Positions 25,574 to 34,766 of a DNA stretch of 64,000 nucleotides are shown here, in pieces. The notes under the pieces were generated by a model. It made no database searches and had not been told where the DNA came from. It worked only from the letters and a program-made list of their open reading frames with translations. The DNA is from Paraburkholderia susongensis (GTDB lineage: Bacteria > Pseudomonadota > Gammaproteobacteria > Burkholderiales > Burkholderiaceae): the NCBI RefSeq assembly GCF_900177725.1, contig NZ_FXAT01000011.1, positions 124,001 through 188,000 of the forward strand, read 5' to 3'. The translations under genes and the position numbers were made by a program. The stretch's first letter is position 1. Every line of letters begins with the position of its first letter.

Positions 25574-26773
25574 ATGCAAATAGCAGGGCTTTGCGCGAGC
25601 CGGCTGGCGGCTTTGACCACCGCGATGCAAGGTTACGTGGAGCGCGGCGAAGTGGCAGGGGTGGTGTCGCTCGTGTGGCGGCGCGGCGAAATCGGCTATT
25701 TCGAACCGCTTGGCCTGCGCGATGAAGCCGCGCAATTGCCGATGGAGCGCGACACGCTGTTTCGCATCGCCTCGATGACCAAGCCGGTCACGAGCGCCGC
25801 GATCATGCTGCTGATCGAGGAAGACCGGCTCGCGCTCGATTCGCCCATTTCCCTGTGGCTGCCCGAACTCGCGGCGCCGCGCGTGCTGCGCGATCCCACC
25901 GGCCCGCTCGACGACACCGACTCGGTCCGTGCGCCGCTCACGGTGCTCGACCTCCTCACGCATCGCGCGGGTTTCGCCTATCACTTCACGGCGACGGGTC
26001 CGCTGTCCGAAGCCTATGCGGCCGCCTTCAACGGCTTCGAGGCGAACGGCGGCAACAGCGCGTGGCTTGCACGCATCGCCGCGTTGCCGCTGATGTTCCA
26101 GCCGGGTTCGCGCTGGCACTACGGCGTCGCGACCGACGTACTCGGCGTGCTGATTGAGCGCGTGAGCGGCATGCCGCTCGGCGAGTTTTTCCGCACGCGC
26201 ATTTTCGAGCCGCTCGGCATGCGCGACACCGCGTTCTGGGTACCCGACGCACAGCTTGCGCGCCTCGCCACCGCGTATAACGTCGATCCGGACACGCGGC
26301 GGCGCGTGATCGAGGATCATCCGGCGGCGAGCCGTTGGGCGAATCCGCGGCGCTTCCAGAGCGGCGGCGGCGGGCTCGTCTCGACCGCCGAAGACTACCT
26401 GCAATTCGCGCGGTTGCTGCTCGGGCGCGGGCGCGTCGGCGAAACGCGTCTGCTGTCGCATCGCTCGGTCGATCTGATGCGCAGCAACTTCCTGACGCGC
26501 GAGCAGCGCCGCCTGCCGGCCTTCGGGCACGTGATCTGGGCGGGGCAGGGTTTCGGCCTCGGCCTGTCGATCGTCGACGATCCGGCGCAGCAACTGCCGC
26601 TCGGCTATCGCTCGCCCGGTTCGTTCGGCTGGCCGGGCGCGTACGGCACGAGCTGGTTCGCCGATCCGGTCGAAAACCTGATTGGCGTGATGCTGATTCA
26701 GCGCCGCTCGATCGCCCCCTTCCCGATGGCAACCGACTTCGAACGCCGCATCTACGACGCGATCGACGACTGA
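25574..26773 (+). CDS. Beta-lactamase-fold serine hydrolase
   Basis: 399 residues, class C beta-lactamase/EstB-type esterase family. The catalytic SxxK is Ser67-Met-Thr-Lys70 in RIASMTKPVTSA. The second motif tyrosine is in WHYGVATDVLG near residue 182. The C-terminal GxxG-like region is SFGWPGAYGTSWFADP. No signal peptide is evident, which favours a cytoplasmic esterase or carboxylesterase rather than a drug-resistance enzyme. AGGACG precedes the ATG. Monocistronic. Confidence 0.88.
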   Translation: MQIAGLCASRLAALTTAMQGYVERGEVAGVVSLVWRRGEIGYFEPLGLRDEAAQLPMERDTLFRIASMTKPVTSAAIMLLIEEDRLALDSPISLWLPELAAPRVLRDPTGPLDDTDSVRAPLTVLDLLTHRAGFAYHFTATGPLSEAYAAAFNGFEANGGNSAWLARIAALPLMFQPGSRWHYGVATDVLGVLIERVSGMPLGEFFRTRIFEPLGMRDTAFWVPDAQLARLATAYNVDPDTRRRVIEDHPAASRWANPRRFQSGGGGLVSTAEDYLQFARLLLGRGRVGETRLLSHRSVDLMRSNFLTREQRRLPAFGHVIWAGQGFGLGLSIVDDPAQQLPLGYRSPGSFGWPGAYGTSWFADPVENLIGVMLIQRRSIAPFPMATDFERRIYDAIDD

Positions 26774-26954
26774 GCGCGCTTGCGGCGCTTACCGGCTCCC
26801 ATCGCTCCAACTGCCCTCACCGCCCTCACGGCGCGGCCAGCACGGCCTGCGCAGCGTCTGCCTCATGCATAGGGCCGCGTGATTCACTATGCTGTGCCTT
26901 ATTCGTCTGATAATGTCCGCACAGCAGTTCGTCCAACCGATGGGGGAACACCGC

Positions 26955-27251
26955 ATGGCCTCTTACAAGCAGTTGACCGCGCAACTCGAAAAGCTCCACA
27001 AGGAAGTCGCAGCGGCCCGCGAACGCGAAGTCGCGCAAGTGATTGCCGAGATCAGGCAGAAGATCGCCGAATACGATCTGACCGCCGAGGAACTCGGCTT
27101 CACGAGCGCGGCGAAGCCGAGGCGCAAGGCGGCTTCGGCTTCGGTCGCCAGGTACCGCAATCCGAAAACCGGCGAAACGTGGAGCGGCCGCGGCCGCGCG
27201 CCCGCGTGGCTGGCAGGCAAGAATCGCGAGCGGTTTCTGATCGACGCTTGA
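26955..27251 (+). CDS. H-NS-family nucleoid protein
   Basis: 98 residues from the ATG at 26955. Residues 1-45 are a coiled-coil oligomerisation region (QLTAQLEKLHKEVAAARERE, VIAEIRQKIAEYDLTAEELGF). After a basic linker (KPRRKAASAS) the C-terminal DNA-binding motif of H-NS/BpH3 proteins is complete: RYRNPKTGETWSGRGRAPAWL. Such proteins bind AT-rich DNA and silence acquired genes; Burkholderiaceae carry several paralogues. An upstream in-frame ATG (26889) would add 22 residues unlike the family. Confidence 0.9.
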   Translation: MASYKQLTAQLEKLHKEVAAAREREVAQVIAEIRQKIAEYDLTAEELGFTSAAKPRRKAASASVARYRNPKTGETWSGRGRAPAWLAGKNRERFLIDA

Positions 27252-27405
27252 TGCAGGTGCAAGCCTGCTTGCCGGGGCTGTCGAGGCCTACCGAGGGCCG
27301 TCAGCGCGTTGCGATCGTCGCGTGATGCTCGCCGCGATCCGCGATCATGCCGCGCATCTTTCCTGAAGCGATACGCCGTACGCTTTCTTCCGCGCCGTTG
27401 CGCGG

Positions 27406-27423
27406 GTCCTGAAAACGCTCACC
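27406..27423 (-). repeat. Copy of the 18-bp dispersed repeat
   Basis: On the minus strand GGTGAGCGTTTTCAGGAC, preceded by AAA. Two changes from the consensus, both in the last six bases. Confidence 0.6.
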
Positions 27424-27764
27424 TTTGAATCGAGCCTGAACGCGATCCGCGAGCTTGGCCGGCGCGTTTGCTCTTCATGCGCTTGCTTCGGTGAGCCAGG
27501 CTCTGTCACGCGACGCACCGCCGGGCGCATGTGCCGCCACCGCGTTGCGCTGATGCGCATGCCTCGCCGGAAAGCCGCGCGAGCCTTTGCTGGCGGGCAT
27601 TCCCTGGCATTTCCAGGCATTCCACGCGCGGCGTGCCGGTGGTCTTTCAGAGCATGGCTGCGGCTTCTACACGGTTTGTCTTCCTGTTCGATCTGCCGCT
27701 GCGGGTGCGCGGATGATCTTCGCGATCCTCACCTTTCGCGGCGATTCGACACGCGTCGCGACGA

Positions 27765-27782
27765 GTCCCGAAAGCACTCACC
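27765..27782 (-). repeat. Copy of the 18-bp dispersed repeat
   Basis: On the minus strand GGTGAGTGCTTTCGGGAC, preceded by AAA. Same orientation as the copy at 27406, opposite to the array at 5590. Confidence 0.6.
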
Positions 27783-27950
27783 TTTGCGCGCGTGCATGCG
27801 CGCACGCCGGGCGTCGCGCCTGAGCAAAGCCGGTGCTCGGGGCAAACCCGGAGTTGAGTTCGCCTCATACCCCAGCTCAGAACTCATCGATACATGGTCG
27901 CCAAGGCCACGCGCCACAATCGGTCATCCACTCAAACCGACGGAAAGACC

Positions 27951-28475
27951 ATGAGCGCATCGACGGACAAAACACTCTTTATCGGCGAAGGATTCGAAGG
28001 CCCGGGCGTCAATCTCGCGCATATCAACGTGCTGGTCGGCCCGCGCAACGGTCCGGCAGGGCAGGCGTTCGCCACGGCGCTCGCGACGCCGTCGGCGGGT
28101 CACGCGCCGTTCGTCGTGATCGCGCGTCCCGGCGTGCCGACCAAGCCGCTCACGCTCTATGTGAACAAGGCGCAGATCGCGAACGACTTCCACGGCAACG
28201 CGACGTGGGGCGCGTCGCAGGCCGGCATCGCGAAGGCGGTGGCCGAATCGCTGGAAAACGGCACGTTGCCGCCCGAAGCGGAAAACGACTGGGTCGTCGT
28301 GTCGGCGAACTGGGTCAACCCGGCCACCGACAATCTCGACGCCGTGTTCGAGAACAACTACCGCGCATGCAAGAACGCGATTCTCGCGGCGATGAAGGGC
28401 TTGCCGCATCGCGATGAAGTCTTCGCCGCCGCGCGCGACGTGTCGAACCCGTTCTACACGCCGAAACAGCGTTGA
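27951..28475 (+). CDS. fae: Formaldehyde-activating enzyme (Fae) homologue
   Basis: 174 residues, the usual Fae length. Family pattern: FIGEGFEGPGVNLAHINVLVG with the conserved catalytic His, GPAGQAFATALATPSAGHAPF, and the WG-SQAGIAKAVAESLENGTLP segment. Fae condenses formaldehyde with tetrahydromethanopterin to methylene-H4MPT. None of the other H4MPT-pathway genes (mch, mtdB, fhc) are in the window, so this may be a lone copy or a Fae-like paralogue. GGAAAG lies five bases before the ATG. The downstream aldo/keto reductase has its own leader. Confidence 0.88.
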   Translation: MSASTDKTLFIGEGFEGPGVNLAHINVLVGPRNGPAGQAFATALATPSAGHAPFVVIARPGVPTKPLTLYVNKAQIANDFHGNATWGASQAGIAKAVAESLENGTLPPEAENDWVVVSANWVNPATDNLDAVFENNYRACKNAILAAMKGLPHRDEVFAAARDVSNPFYTPKQR

Positions 28476-28600
28476 GCGCGCGACGCGGATAAGGTGCGTC
28501 GCCGGGCGCCCCGCATTGCGCATTCGCTATCAGGATACCTAAACATACTTCGGGCGGTGTCGAAGAGATCGACATGCCCGGCCGCAACCATCTTGCATGG

Positions 28601-28674
28601 GATCGGAGTAGGTGCCAAAGCGCCAACCACGAATCAACCGCTAAAGCACTCACTCCGATCGACAAAGGAGACAA
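28601..28674 (+). promoter_or_regulatory. Hairpin leader, copy 1 of 3
   Basis: Outer stem GATCGGAG (28601-28608) pairs with CTCCGATC (28653-28660). An internal TA/CA loop follows, then inner stem GGTGC with GCACT (28611-28615/28646-28650). Here the loop holds about 30 bases with its own small hairpin, GGTGC-CAAA-GCGCC. The stem is followed by GACAAAGGAGACAAGC, which includes the Shine-Dalgarno of the aldo/keto reductase at 28680. CATCTTGCATG precedes it, as in copy 2. Confidence 0.6.
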
Positions 28675-28679
28675 GCAGC

Positions 28680-29717
28680 ATGGAATACATTCGCCTCGGC
28701 CAGTCCGGCCTGAAGGTTTCGCGTCTGTGCCTCGGCACGATGAACATGGGCACACCGCAATGGAAGCCGTGGATCTTCGACGAAGCGCAAAGCGAGCCGA
28801 TCGTGCGTCACGCGCTCGACGCGGGCGTCAACTTCATCGACCTCGCCGATTTTTATTCGACCGGTGTCGGCGAGGAAGTGGTGGGCCGCATTCTGAAGCG
28901 CGTCGCGCGCCGCGAGGAAATCGTCGTGACGACCAAGGTCGGCTATGACATGGGCGCGTATCAGAACGCGGGCGGCCATTCGCGCAAGCACGTGATGGAC
29001 GGCATCGACGGCTCGCTCAAGCGCCTCGGCATGGACTACGTCGACATCTACATGCTGCATTTCTTCGACGTGAACACGCCGGTCGAAGAAACAATGGGCG
29101 CGTTGAACGACATCGTGTGCGCGGGCAAGGCGCGCTATATCGGCGTGTCGACGATGTACACGTGGCAGCTCGCGAAGATCATGCAGGCCTGCGAGCGCAA
29201 CGGCTGGCACAAGCCGGTCAACATGCAGTTGCAGTTGAATCTCGCGTATCGCGAGGAAGAGCGCGAAATGATTCCGTACTGCCGGGATCAAGGCATCGGC
29301 GTGTCGGTGTTCAGTCCGCTCGCGCGCGGGCTACTGACCTGCGAGCCGAACTCGACGCGCAATCAGACCGATTTCTTCACCGCGCAGATGTACGGCGATC
29401 GCGCCTCGCGCGAAATCGCGGCGTCCGTCGCGCGCGTGGCGGCACGGCGCGGCGTGGCGGCCGCGCAGATCGCGCAGGCGTGGGTGCTCAATCACGGCGG
29501 CGTCGCGAGCATGCTGGTCGGCGCCGATACGCCCGCGCAATTCGACAGCGCGCTCGCCGCGCTCGGCACGACGCTCACCGACGACGAACTGTTCGAGCTC
29601 GAGCGCAACTACACGCCGTGCGATCTCATCAACGACTACACCGCGAGCCGGCGCATCGCTCGCGAGCCGCGGCTCGCGCAAGGCGTGTTCGCCGACAATC
29701 TGGAGAAGGCCGCATGA
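28680..29717 (+). CDS. Aldo/keto reductase
   Basis: 345 residues, TIM-barrel aldo/keto reductase. Catalytic tetrad: Asp and Tyr in IDLADFYSTGVGEE (near residues 52-58), Lys in VVTTKVGYD and His in DIYMLHFFD. The phosphate-binding GVSVFSPLARGLLT and C-terminal cofactor region are present, so NADPH-linked reduction or oxidation of an aldehyde or aldose is expected. The start at 28680 has AAAGGAGAC nine bases upstream, inside the conserved leader. Its stop overlaps the start of the aldehyde dehydrogenase (ATGA), so the two are translationally coupled and probably act in sequence on one sugar or aldehyde. Confidence 0.9.
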   Translation: MEYIRLGQSGLKVSRLCLGTMNMGTPQWKPWIFDEAQSEPIVRHALDAGVNFIDLADFYSTGVGEEVVGRILKRVARREEIVVTTKVGYDMGAYQNAGGHSRKHVMDGIDGSLKRLGMDYVDIYMLHFFDVNTPVEETMGALNDIVCAGKARYIGVSTMYTWQLAKIMQACERNGWHKPVNMQLQLNLAYREEEREMIPYCRDQGIGVSVFSPLARGLLTCEPNSTRNQTDFFTAQMYGDRASREIAASVARVAARRGVAAAQIAQAWVLNHGGVASMLVGADTPAQFDSALAALGTTLTDDELFELERNYTPCDLINDYTASRRIAREPRLAQGVFADNLEKAA

Positions 29718-31159
29718 ACGAATTTCTTCGCACAGGGCATTACATCAACGGCGAGTGGTACGACGGCGCCGGCAAGAGCACCTATGCGGTGCTGAATCCC
29801 GCGACGGGCGAAGTGATAGCCGAGGTCGCGAAAGGCGGCGCGGCGCAAACCGCGCAGGCGATCGCCGCCGCATCCCGCGCGTTTCCCGCATGGCGGGCGT
29901 TGACCGCGAAAGAGCGCGGCGCGCGCGTGAAGCGCTGGGGCGAGCTGATGCTCGAGAATCGCGACGCGCTCGCCGAACTGCTGACGCTCGAGCAAGGCAA
30001 GCCGCTTGCCGAAGCGCGCGGCGAAGTCGGCTATGCGGCGAGCTTCTTCGAGTGGTTCGCGGAGGAGGCGAAGCGCGCCTATGGCGACGTGATCCCGAGT
30101 CCCAATCCGAACGCGAAGATCGTCGTGACGCGCGAACCGGTCGGCGTGGTCGCGGCCATCACGCCATGGAATTTTCCGCTCGCGATGATTACGCGCAAGG
30201 CCGGCCCCGCGCTCGCGGCCGGCTGCACGATGGTGCTCAAGCCGTCCGAGGAAACACCGTTGTCCGCGTTCGCGCTTGCGGTGCTCGCTGAGCGCGCGGG
30301 CATTCCGGCGGGCGTGTTCAACATCGTGTCCGGCGATGCGGTCGCGATCGGCGGCGCGCTCACCGAATCGGACGTGGTGCGCAAGCTCTCGTTCACGGGC
30401 TCGACGCGCGTCGGCAAACTGCTCGCCCGGCAATCGGCGGATACGCTGAAGAAGCTCTCGCTCGAACTCGGCGGCAACGCGCCGTTCATCGTGTTCGACG
30501 ACGCCGATGTCGACGCGGCCGTGCAGGGCGCGATGGCATCGAAGTTCCGCAACACCGGGCAGACCTGTGTGTGCGTGAACCGCTTCTACGTGCAGGACGG
30601 CATCTACGAGGCGTTCACTGCAGCGCTCACGCAGGCGGTGCGCGGGATGCGCGTCGGCAACGCGCTGCGGGGCGAGGTCGAGCAGGGACCGCTCATCAAT
30701 CAGGCGGCGTTGAAGAAGGTCGAGGCGCACGTCGCCGATGCGTTGCAGAAGGGCGCGCGCGTGTTGACCGGGGGCAAGCCGCATGCGCTCGGCGGCACGT
30801 TCTACGAGCCGACCGTGCTCGCGGACGCGTCGAGTTCGATGCTGATCGCCAGCGAAGAAACCTTCGGTCCGGTCGCCGCGTGCTTCCGCTTCAAGACCGA
30901 GCAGGAAGCGATCGCCGCAGCCAACGACACGCCGTTCGGTCTCTCCGCGTATTTCTACACGCGCGATCTCGCGCGGGCCTGGCGCGTCGGCGAGGCGCTC
31001 GAAAGCGGCATGGTCGCCATCAACGAAGGGATTCTGTCGACCGAAGTCGCGCCGTTCGGCGGCGTCAAGCAATCGGGGCTCGGCCGCGAAGGCTCGAAGT
31101 ACGGGCTCGACGAATACATGGAGCTCAAATACATGATGATGGGCGGCCTCGGGCGCTGA
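29714..31159 (+). CDS. NAD(P)-dependent aldehyde dehydrogenase (succinate-semialdehyde type)
   Basis: 481 residues, the normal ALDH length. Motifs: AAITPWNFPLAM near 145, cofactor KPSEETPLSAFALA near 175, GSTRVGKLL, general base Glu in LELGGNAPFIVFDDAD near 257, catalytic Cys in NTGQTCVCVNRFYV near 291, and the C-terminal EVAPFGGVKQSGLGREG. The pattern is closest to GabD-type succinate-semialdehyde dehydrogenases, but the aldo/keto reductase partner suggests a sugar-derived aldehyde. Starts at the ATGA overlap with that gene. The MFS carrier follows 172 bp later with its own leader. Confidence 0.92.
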   Translation: MNEFLRTGHYINGEWYDGAGKSTYAVLNPATGEVIAEVAKGGAAQTAQAIAAASRAFPAWRALTAKERGARVKRWGELMLENRDALAELLTLEQGKPLAEARGEVGYAASFFEWFAEEAKRAYGDVIPSPNPNAKIVVTREPVGVVAAITPWNFPLAMITRKAGPALAAGCTMVLKPSEETPLSAFALAVLAERAGIPAGVFNIVSGDAVAIGGALTESDVVRKLSFTGSTRVGKLLARQSADTLKKLSLELGGNAPFIVFDDADVDAAVQGAMASKFRNTGQTCVCVNRFYVQDGIYEAFTAALTQAVRGMRVGNALRGEVEQGPLINQAALKKVEAHVADALQKGARVLTGGKPHALGGTFYEPTVLADASSSMLIASEETFGPVAACFRFKTEQEAIAAANDTPFGLSAYFYTRDLARAWRVGEALESGMVAINEGILSTEVAPFGGVKQSGLGREGSKYGLDEYMELKYMMMGGLGR

Positions 31160-31282
31160 CGGAAGCGCAAGCAAGCGCGGAACCCGAAGCAAACGTGAAA
31201 GCGAACGGGGACGCAGCACAGGGCGCAGCCGCCAGCACGGGCTGCGTCAGGGATCGATACCAACAGCAAGCATCTTGCATGT

Positions 31283-31328
31283 GACCGGAGTAAGTGCTGA
31301 AGCACTCGCTCCGGTCGACAAAGGAGAC
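31283..31328 (+). promoter_or_regulatory. Hairpin leader, copy 2 of 3
   Basis: The most compact copy. Outer stem GACCGGAG (31283-31290) pairs with CTCCGGTC (31309-31316), a TA/CG internal loop, inner stem AGTGC with GCACT (31293-31297/31302-31306) and TGAA loop. GACAAAGGAGAC follows, ending just before the GTG start at 31332. Relative to copy 1, the third outer pair changes from T-A to C-G, so pairing is conserved while the sequence varies. Confidence 0.65.
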
Positions 31329-31331
31329 AGC

Positions 31332-32711
31332 GTGAGCAATCAGGACATTCAGGTGGCCGCTCTGGGCCTGCCCCACCATTTGCCGGCGACGGCCGCCGCG
31401 CGCGGCGCCATTTCTCTCGACGACGTTCCGCTGAACGCGTTCCACGTGAAGATCGCCGGCCTCACGTTCGGCGCGCACTTCACCGAAGGTTTCGCGCTCG
31501 GCACGATCGGCTATGCGCTCGCGTCGATGAATCGCCAGATGCCGCTCGACGCCTTCTGGATGGGCATGGTCGGCAGTTCCGCGCTGATGGGCATTTTCAT
31601 CGGCAGCCTCGTGTTCGGCTGGCTGTCGGACCGCCTCGGACGCCAGAAGATTTTTCTGCTGAGCTTTCTGATTATCACGGCGGCTGCGTTTGCGCAGTTC
31701 TATGTGCGCTCGCCGCTGGAGCTATGTCTGCTGCGGGTATTGATCGGCTTCGGCATGGGCGGAGATTTTGCCGTCGGTCACGCGATTCTCGCCGAGTTCT
31801 CGCCACGCAAGCATCGCGGCACGCTGCTCGGTTCGTTCAGCGTGGTGTGGACCGTCGGCTACGTGATCGCGAACGTGCTCGGTATGCATTACGCCGATGC
31901 GTCGCCCGATGCGTGGCGCTGGCTGCTCGCGTCGGCGGGCGTGCCCGCGCTGTGTGTCCTCGTGCTGCGCATGGGCACACCGGAGTCGCCGCGCTGGCTG
32001 CACGGCAAAGGCCGGATTGCGGAGGCTCGCGCGATCGTGACGAAGTACTTCGGCCCGAACGTCACGCTCGACGTCGCCGACGACGACCACGCGCCCGCGC
32101 CCGGCGGCTTCATGCGCCTGTTCAAACCGGACCTGATTCGCCGGACCATTTTCAACTGCGCGTTCTTCGTGTGTCTGGTCATTCCGTACTTCGCGATCTA
32201 CACGTTCCTGCCGACGATCCTGAAGGCCATTCACCTGAACCACGACTCGGGCGCGGACTTCCTGCTGAACGGCTTTCTCGTGCTCGGCGCGCTGATCGGC
32301 ATCTGGCTCACGATCAAGCTGCCGCGCCGCGTGTTCCTGATCGGCTCGTTCGCGGTGACGTGCGTGTCGCTGCTCGCGCTGAGTCTGTTGCCGGGGTCGG
32401 CGAGCGCCGGCATGATCGTCGCGTTTGCGGTGTTCACGCTGACGATGTCCGCGTTCTCGAATCTCGTCGGCGTGTTTCCGCCGGAGTGCTTTCCCACCGA
32501 GGTGCGCGCGTGCGGCGTCGGCCTCGCGATTGCATGCAGCCGGCTCGGCTCGGCGGTGGGCACGTTCCTGCTGCCGCTCGGCATCGTCCACCTCGGTTTC
32601 CAGGTCACGATGATGGTGCTGGCGGCCGTGCTGCTGATCGGGATGATCGTGTCGATTGCGTGGGCGCCGGAAACGCGGCATCTGACGTTGAACCAGGCAA
32701 GCGGGGCGTAA
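31332..32711 (+). CDS. MFS carrier (sugar or aromatic-acid:H+ symporter type)
   Basis: 459 residues with 12 membrane helices. The loop 2-3 motif is GWLSDRLGRQKIF, and the loop after helix 4 has GHAILAEFSPRKHRGTLLG. It resembles aromatic-acid/H+ and sugar-type symporters. The start is GTG 31332, fixed by AAGGAGACAGC just upstream and by in-frame leader sequence that cannot be coding. It sits after the aldo/keto reductase-aldehyde dehydrogenase pair and shares its leader type, so the three genes probably import and oxidise one compound. A terminator-like hairpin follows at 32757. Confidence 0.9.
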   Translation: MSNQDIQVAALGLPHHLPATAAARGAISLDDVPLNAFHVKIAGLTFGAHFTEGFALGTIGYALASMNRQMPLDAFWMGMVGSSALMGIFIGSLVFGWLSDRLGRQKIFLLSFLIITAAAFAQFYVRSPLELCLLRVLIGFGMGGDFAVGHAILAEFSPRKHRGTLLGSFSVVWTVGYVIANVLGMHYADASPDAWRWLLASAGVPALCVLVLRMGTPESPRWLHGKGRIAEARAIVTKYFGPNVTLDVADDDHAPAPGGFMRLFKPDLIRRTIFNCAFFVCLVIPYFAIYTFLPTILKAIHLNHDSGADFLLNGFLVLGALIGIWLTIKLPRRVFLIGSFAVTCVSLLALSLLPGSASAGMIVAFAVFTLTMSAFSNLVGVFPPECFPTEVRACGVGLAIACSRLGSAVGTFLLPLGIVHLGFQVTMMVLAAVLLIGMIVSIAWAPETRHLTLNQASGA

Positions 32712-32756
32712 CAGGCCGGACTTTCCTCTCTTCTTAGGCCCGGATCGCCGGGAATG

Positions 32757-32787
32757 CGCGCCCGAACCATGTTGTGGTTCGGGCGCG
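32757..32787 (+). terminator. Terminator-like hairpin after the MFS gene
   Basis: A perfect 13-bp stem (CGCGCCCGAACCA with its inverse) and loop TGTTG, followed by a weak T-rich stretch. The remaining gap to prfC (to 33110) shows no gene. Confidence 0.65.
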
Positions 32788-33110
32788 GTTCGTTTTCGGC
32801 GTGGCTTGGCCGCGTGCAGCCCGCTTTCCCCCGGCTGCCGCGCGAGGCGTGTATCATTCGCACCTTGCGCCGTTCTGCGCTGGCGATTCCCGTATTGTCG
32901 AACGTTGGGCCGAGGCCCGGTTTGCGGCCTTTGCCGCAGCCAGGTTGGCGGCCACGTTCGTAGCCTGTTTCACGACGCGGCGAGATCTCCAGTCGTTTCC
33001 GGGCTTTCGCCCGACTCGCGCAGCTCGCCGCCGCCGCGCCATGCGCGGCATACCGGCCGCCCGAGGGCGCCGGGAACCGCCTGAACCCCTTTCCGTGACC
33101 GCCAGACCCG

Positions 33111-34712
33111 ATGTCAGTCTCCGAACTCAAACGCCGCCGCACGTTCGCGGTCATTTCCCACCCGGACGCGGGTAAAACCACGCTCACCGAAAAGCTGCTG
33201 CTGTTTTCGGGCGCGATCCAGATCGCCGGCACCGTGAAGGGCCGCAAGAGCAACCGCTACGCGACGTCCGACTGGATGGAAATCGAAAAGCAGCGCGGCA
33301 TTTCGGTCGCCAGCTCGGTGATGCAGTTCGAGTACGGCGAGTGCGTCATCAACCTGCTCGACACGCCGGGTCACGAGGACTTCTCCGAGGACACCTATCG
33401 CGTGCTGACCGCGGTCGATGCCGCCGTGATGGTGATCGACGGCGCGAACGGTGTCGAAGCGCAGACGCTGAAGCTGCTCGAAGTCTGCCGCAGCCGCAAG
33501 ACGCCGATCGTCACGTTCATCAACAAGCTCGACCGCGAGGTGCGTGAGCCGCTCGAACTGCTCGATGAAATCGAGCAGCACCTCGGCGTGTCCGCCGTGC
33601 CGTTTACCTGGCCGATCGGCATGGGCAAGGATTTTCAGGGCGTCTACGACGTTCAGCGCGATCAGGTGCGCGTGTTCCGCGCGGGCCAGGATACGGCCGG
33701 CGGCGCGGTGGAAACGCTGCAGGCGCTGGGCGGCGAGGAAGGCGAGCACCGTTTCGGCCACGCCTGGGTGCGCGCGAAGGAAGAGATCGATCTGATCAGC
33801 GGCGCGACGCCCGAGTTCGACCGCGAGCAGTTCCTTGCCGGCCAGCAGTCGCCGGTGTTGTTCGGCTCGGCGATCAACAACTTCGGCGTGAAGGAAATTC
33901 TCGACGCGCTCGTCGACCTCGCTCCGCCGCCGTCGATGCGCATGACGGTGCAGCGTCCGGTGCTGCCGGAAGAGCCGAAGTTCACCGGCGTCGTGTTCAA
34001 GGTGCAGGCGAACATGGACCTCGCGCACCGCGACCGCGTCGCGTTCATTCGCGTGTGCTCGGGACGTTTCGAGCGCGGCATGGCCGTGAAGGTCACGCGC
34101 TCGAACAAGTCGTTTCGCGCGAACAACGTCGTGACGTTCCTGTCGCAGCGCCGCGAGACCGTGAGCGAGGCGTATCCGGGCGACATCATCGGGATTCCGA
34201 ATCATGGCACGCTCAGTCTCGGCGATACGCTGACCGAAGGCGAGCAGCTGCAATTCGTCGGCTTGCCGTTCTTCGCGCCGGAAATTTTCCAGACGGTCGA
34301 AGTGGTCGATCCGATGCGCGCGAAGCAGCTCGGCGAAGCGCTCAAGCAGCTCGGCGAGGAAGGCGCGATTCAGGTGTTCCGTCCGGAGGCGGGCGGACTG
34401 ATGATTCTCGGCGCGGTCGGGCAACTGCAGTTCGAAGTGGTGTCGCACCGTCTGTCGACCGAATACAAGGTCGACGTGCGCATGGCGCCCGCGCGTTACC
34501 GCCTGTCGCGCTGGGTGACCTGCGACGACTCGGCCGAATTGCGCCGCTTCACGGATTCATACTCGGCGCGGATCGCGCTCGATGCATCCGACGCGCCGAC
34601 CTATCTGGCCTCGCACGTGTCGGAGATCGAAGTTGCGCAGAAGGCGTGGCCGAAGATCGTGTTCAATGAATTGCGCGAGCATTCGGGAGCGCCGTTCAGG
34701 AAGGCGATGTAA
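33111..34712 (+). CDS. prfC: Peptide chain release factor 3
   Basis: 533 residues, the standard RF3 length. GTPase motifs: G1 SHPDAGKTTLTEK near residue 17, switch region GISVASSVM, DTPGHEDFSEDTYR near 88 and NKLDREVREP near 142. Domains II/III follow, with RRETVSEAYPGDIIGIPNHG and the C-terminal LSRWVTCDD. RF3 removes RF1/RF2 from the ribosome after termination. The divergent-strand LysR gene lies downstream across a shared terminator. This is an ordinary housekeeping gene in an otherwise accessory neighbourhood. Confidence 0.97.
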   Translation: MSVSELKRRRTFAVISHPDAGKTTLTEKLLLFSGAIQIAGTVKGRKSNRYATSDWMEIEKQRGISVASSVMQFEYGECVINLLDTPGHEDFSEDTYRVLTAVDAAVMVIDGANGVEAQTLKLLEVCRSRKTPIVTFINKLDREVREPLELLDEIEQHLGVSAVPFTWPIGMGKDFQGVYDVQRDQVRVFRAGQDTAGGAVETLQALGGEEGEHRFGHAWVRAKEEIDLISGATPEFDREQFLAGQQSPVLFGSAINNFGVKEILDALVDLAPPPSMRMTVQRPVLPEEPKFTGVVFKVQANMDLAHRDRVAFIRVCSGRFERGMAVKVTRSNKSFRANNVVTFLSQRRETVSEAYPGDIIGIPNHGTLSLGDTLTEGEQLQFVGLPFFAPEIFQTVEVVDPMRAKQLGEALKQLGEEGAIQVFRPEAGGLMILGAVGQLQFEVVSHRLSTEYKVDVRMAPARYRLSRWVTCDDSAELRRFTDSYSARIALDASDAPTYLASHVSEIEVAQKAWPKIVFNELREHSGAPFRKAM

Positions 34713-34766
34713 GAGTGGGTGATGGCGGGCAACCGCCAACCGCCCGCAGCTTCGGCTTCACAACAG

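Larger units (their letters stand above)
27252..27950. other. Gene-free stretch with inverted copies of the dispersed repeat
   Basis: 699 bp between the H-NS-like gene and fae. It carries two minus-strand copies of the 18-bp repeat (27406 and 27765) and a partial CTCACC-ended copy near 27716-27733. No credible gene: the available frames have erratic codon use. The last 60 bp should contain the fae promoter. Confidence 0.55.

Noticed and set aside
27345..27950. Several 60-140 codon frames in the gap between the H-NS-like gene and fae
   Set aside because: They overlap one another on both strands, lack ribosome sites and resemble no protein; the gap is better explained by repeats.
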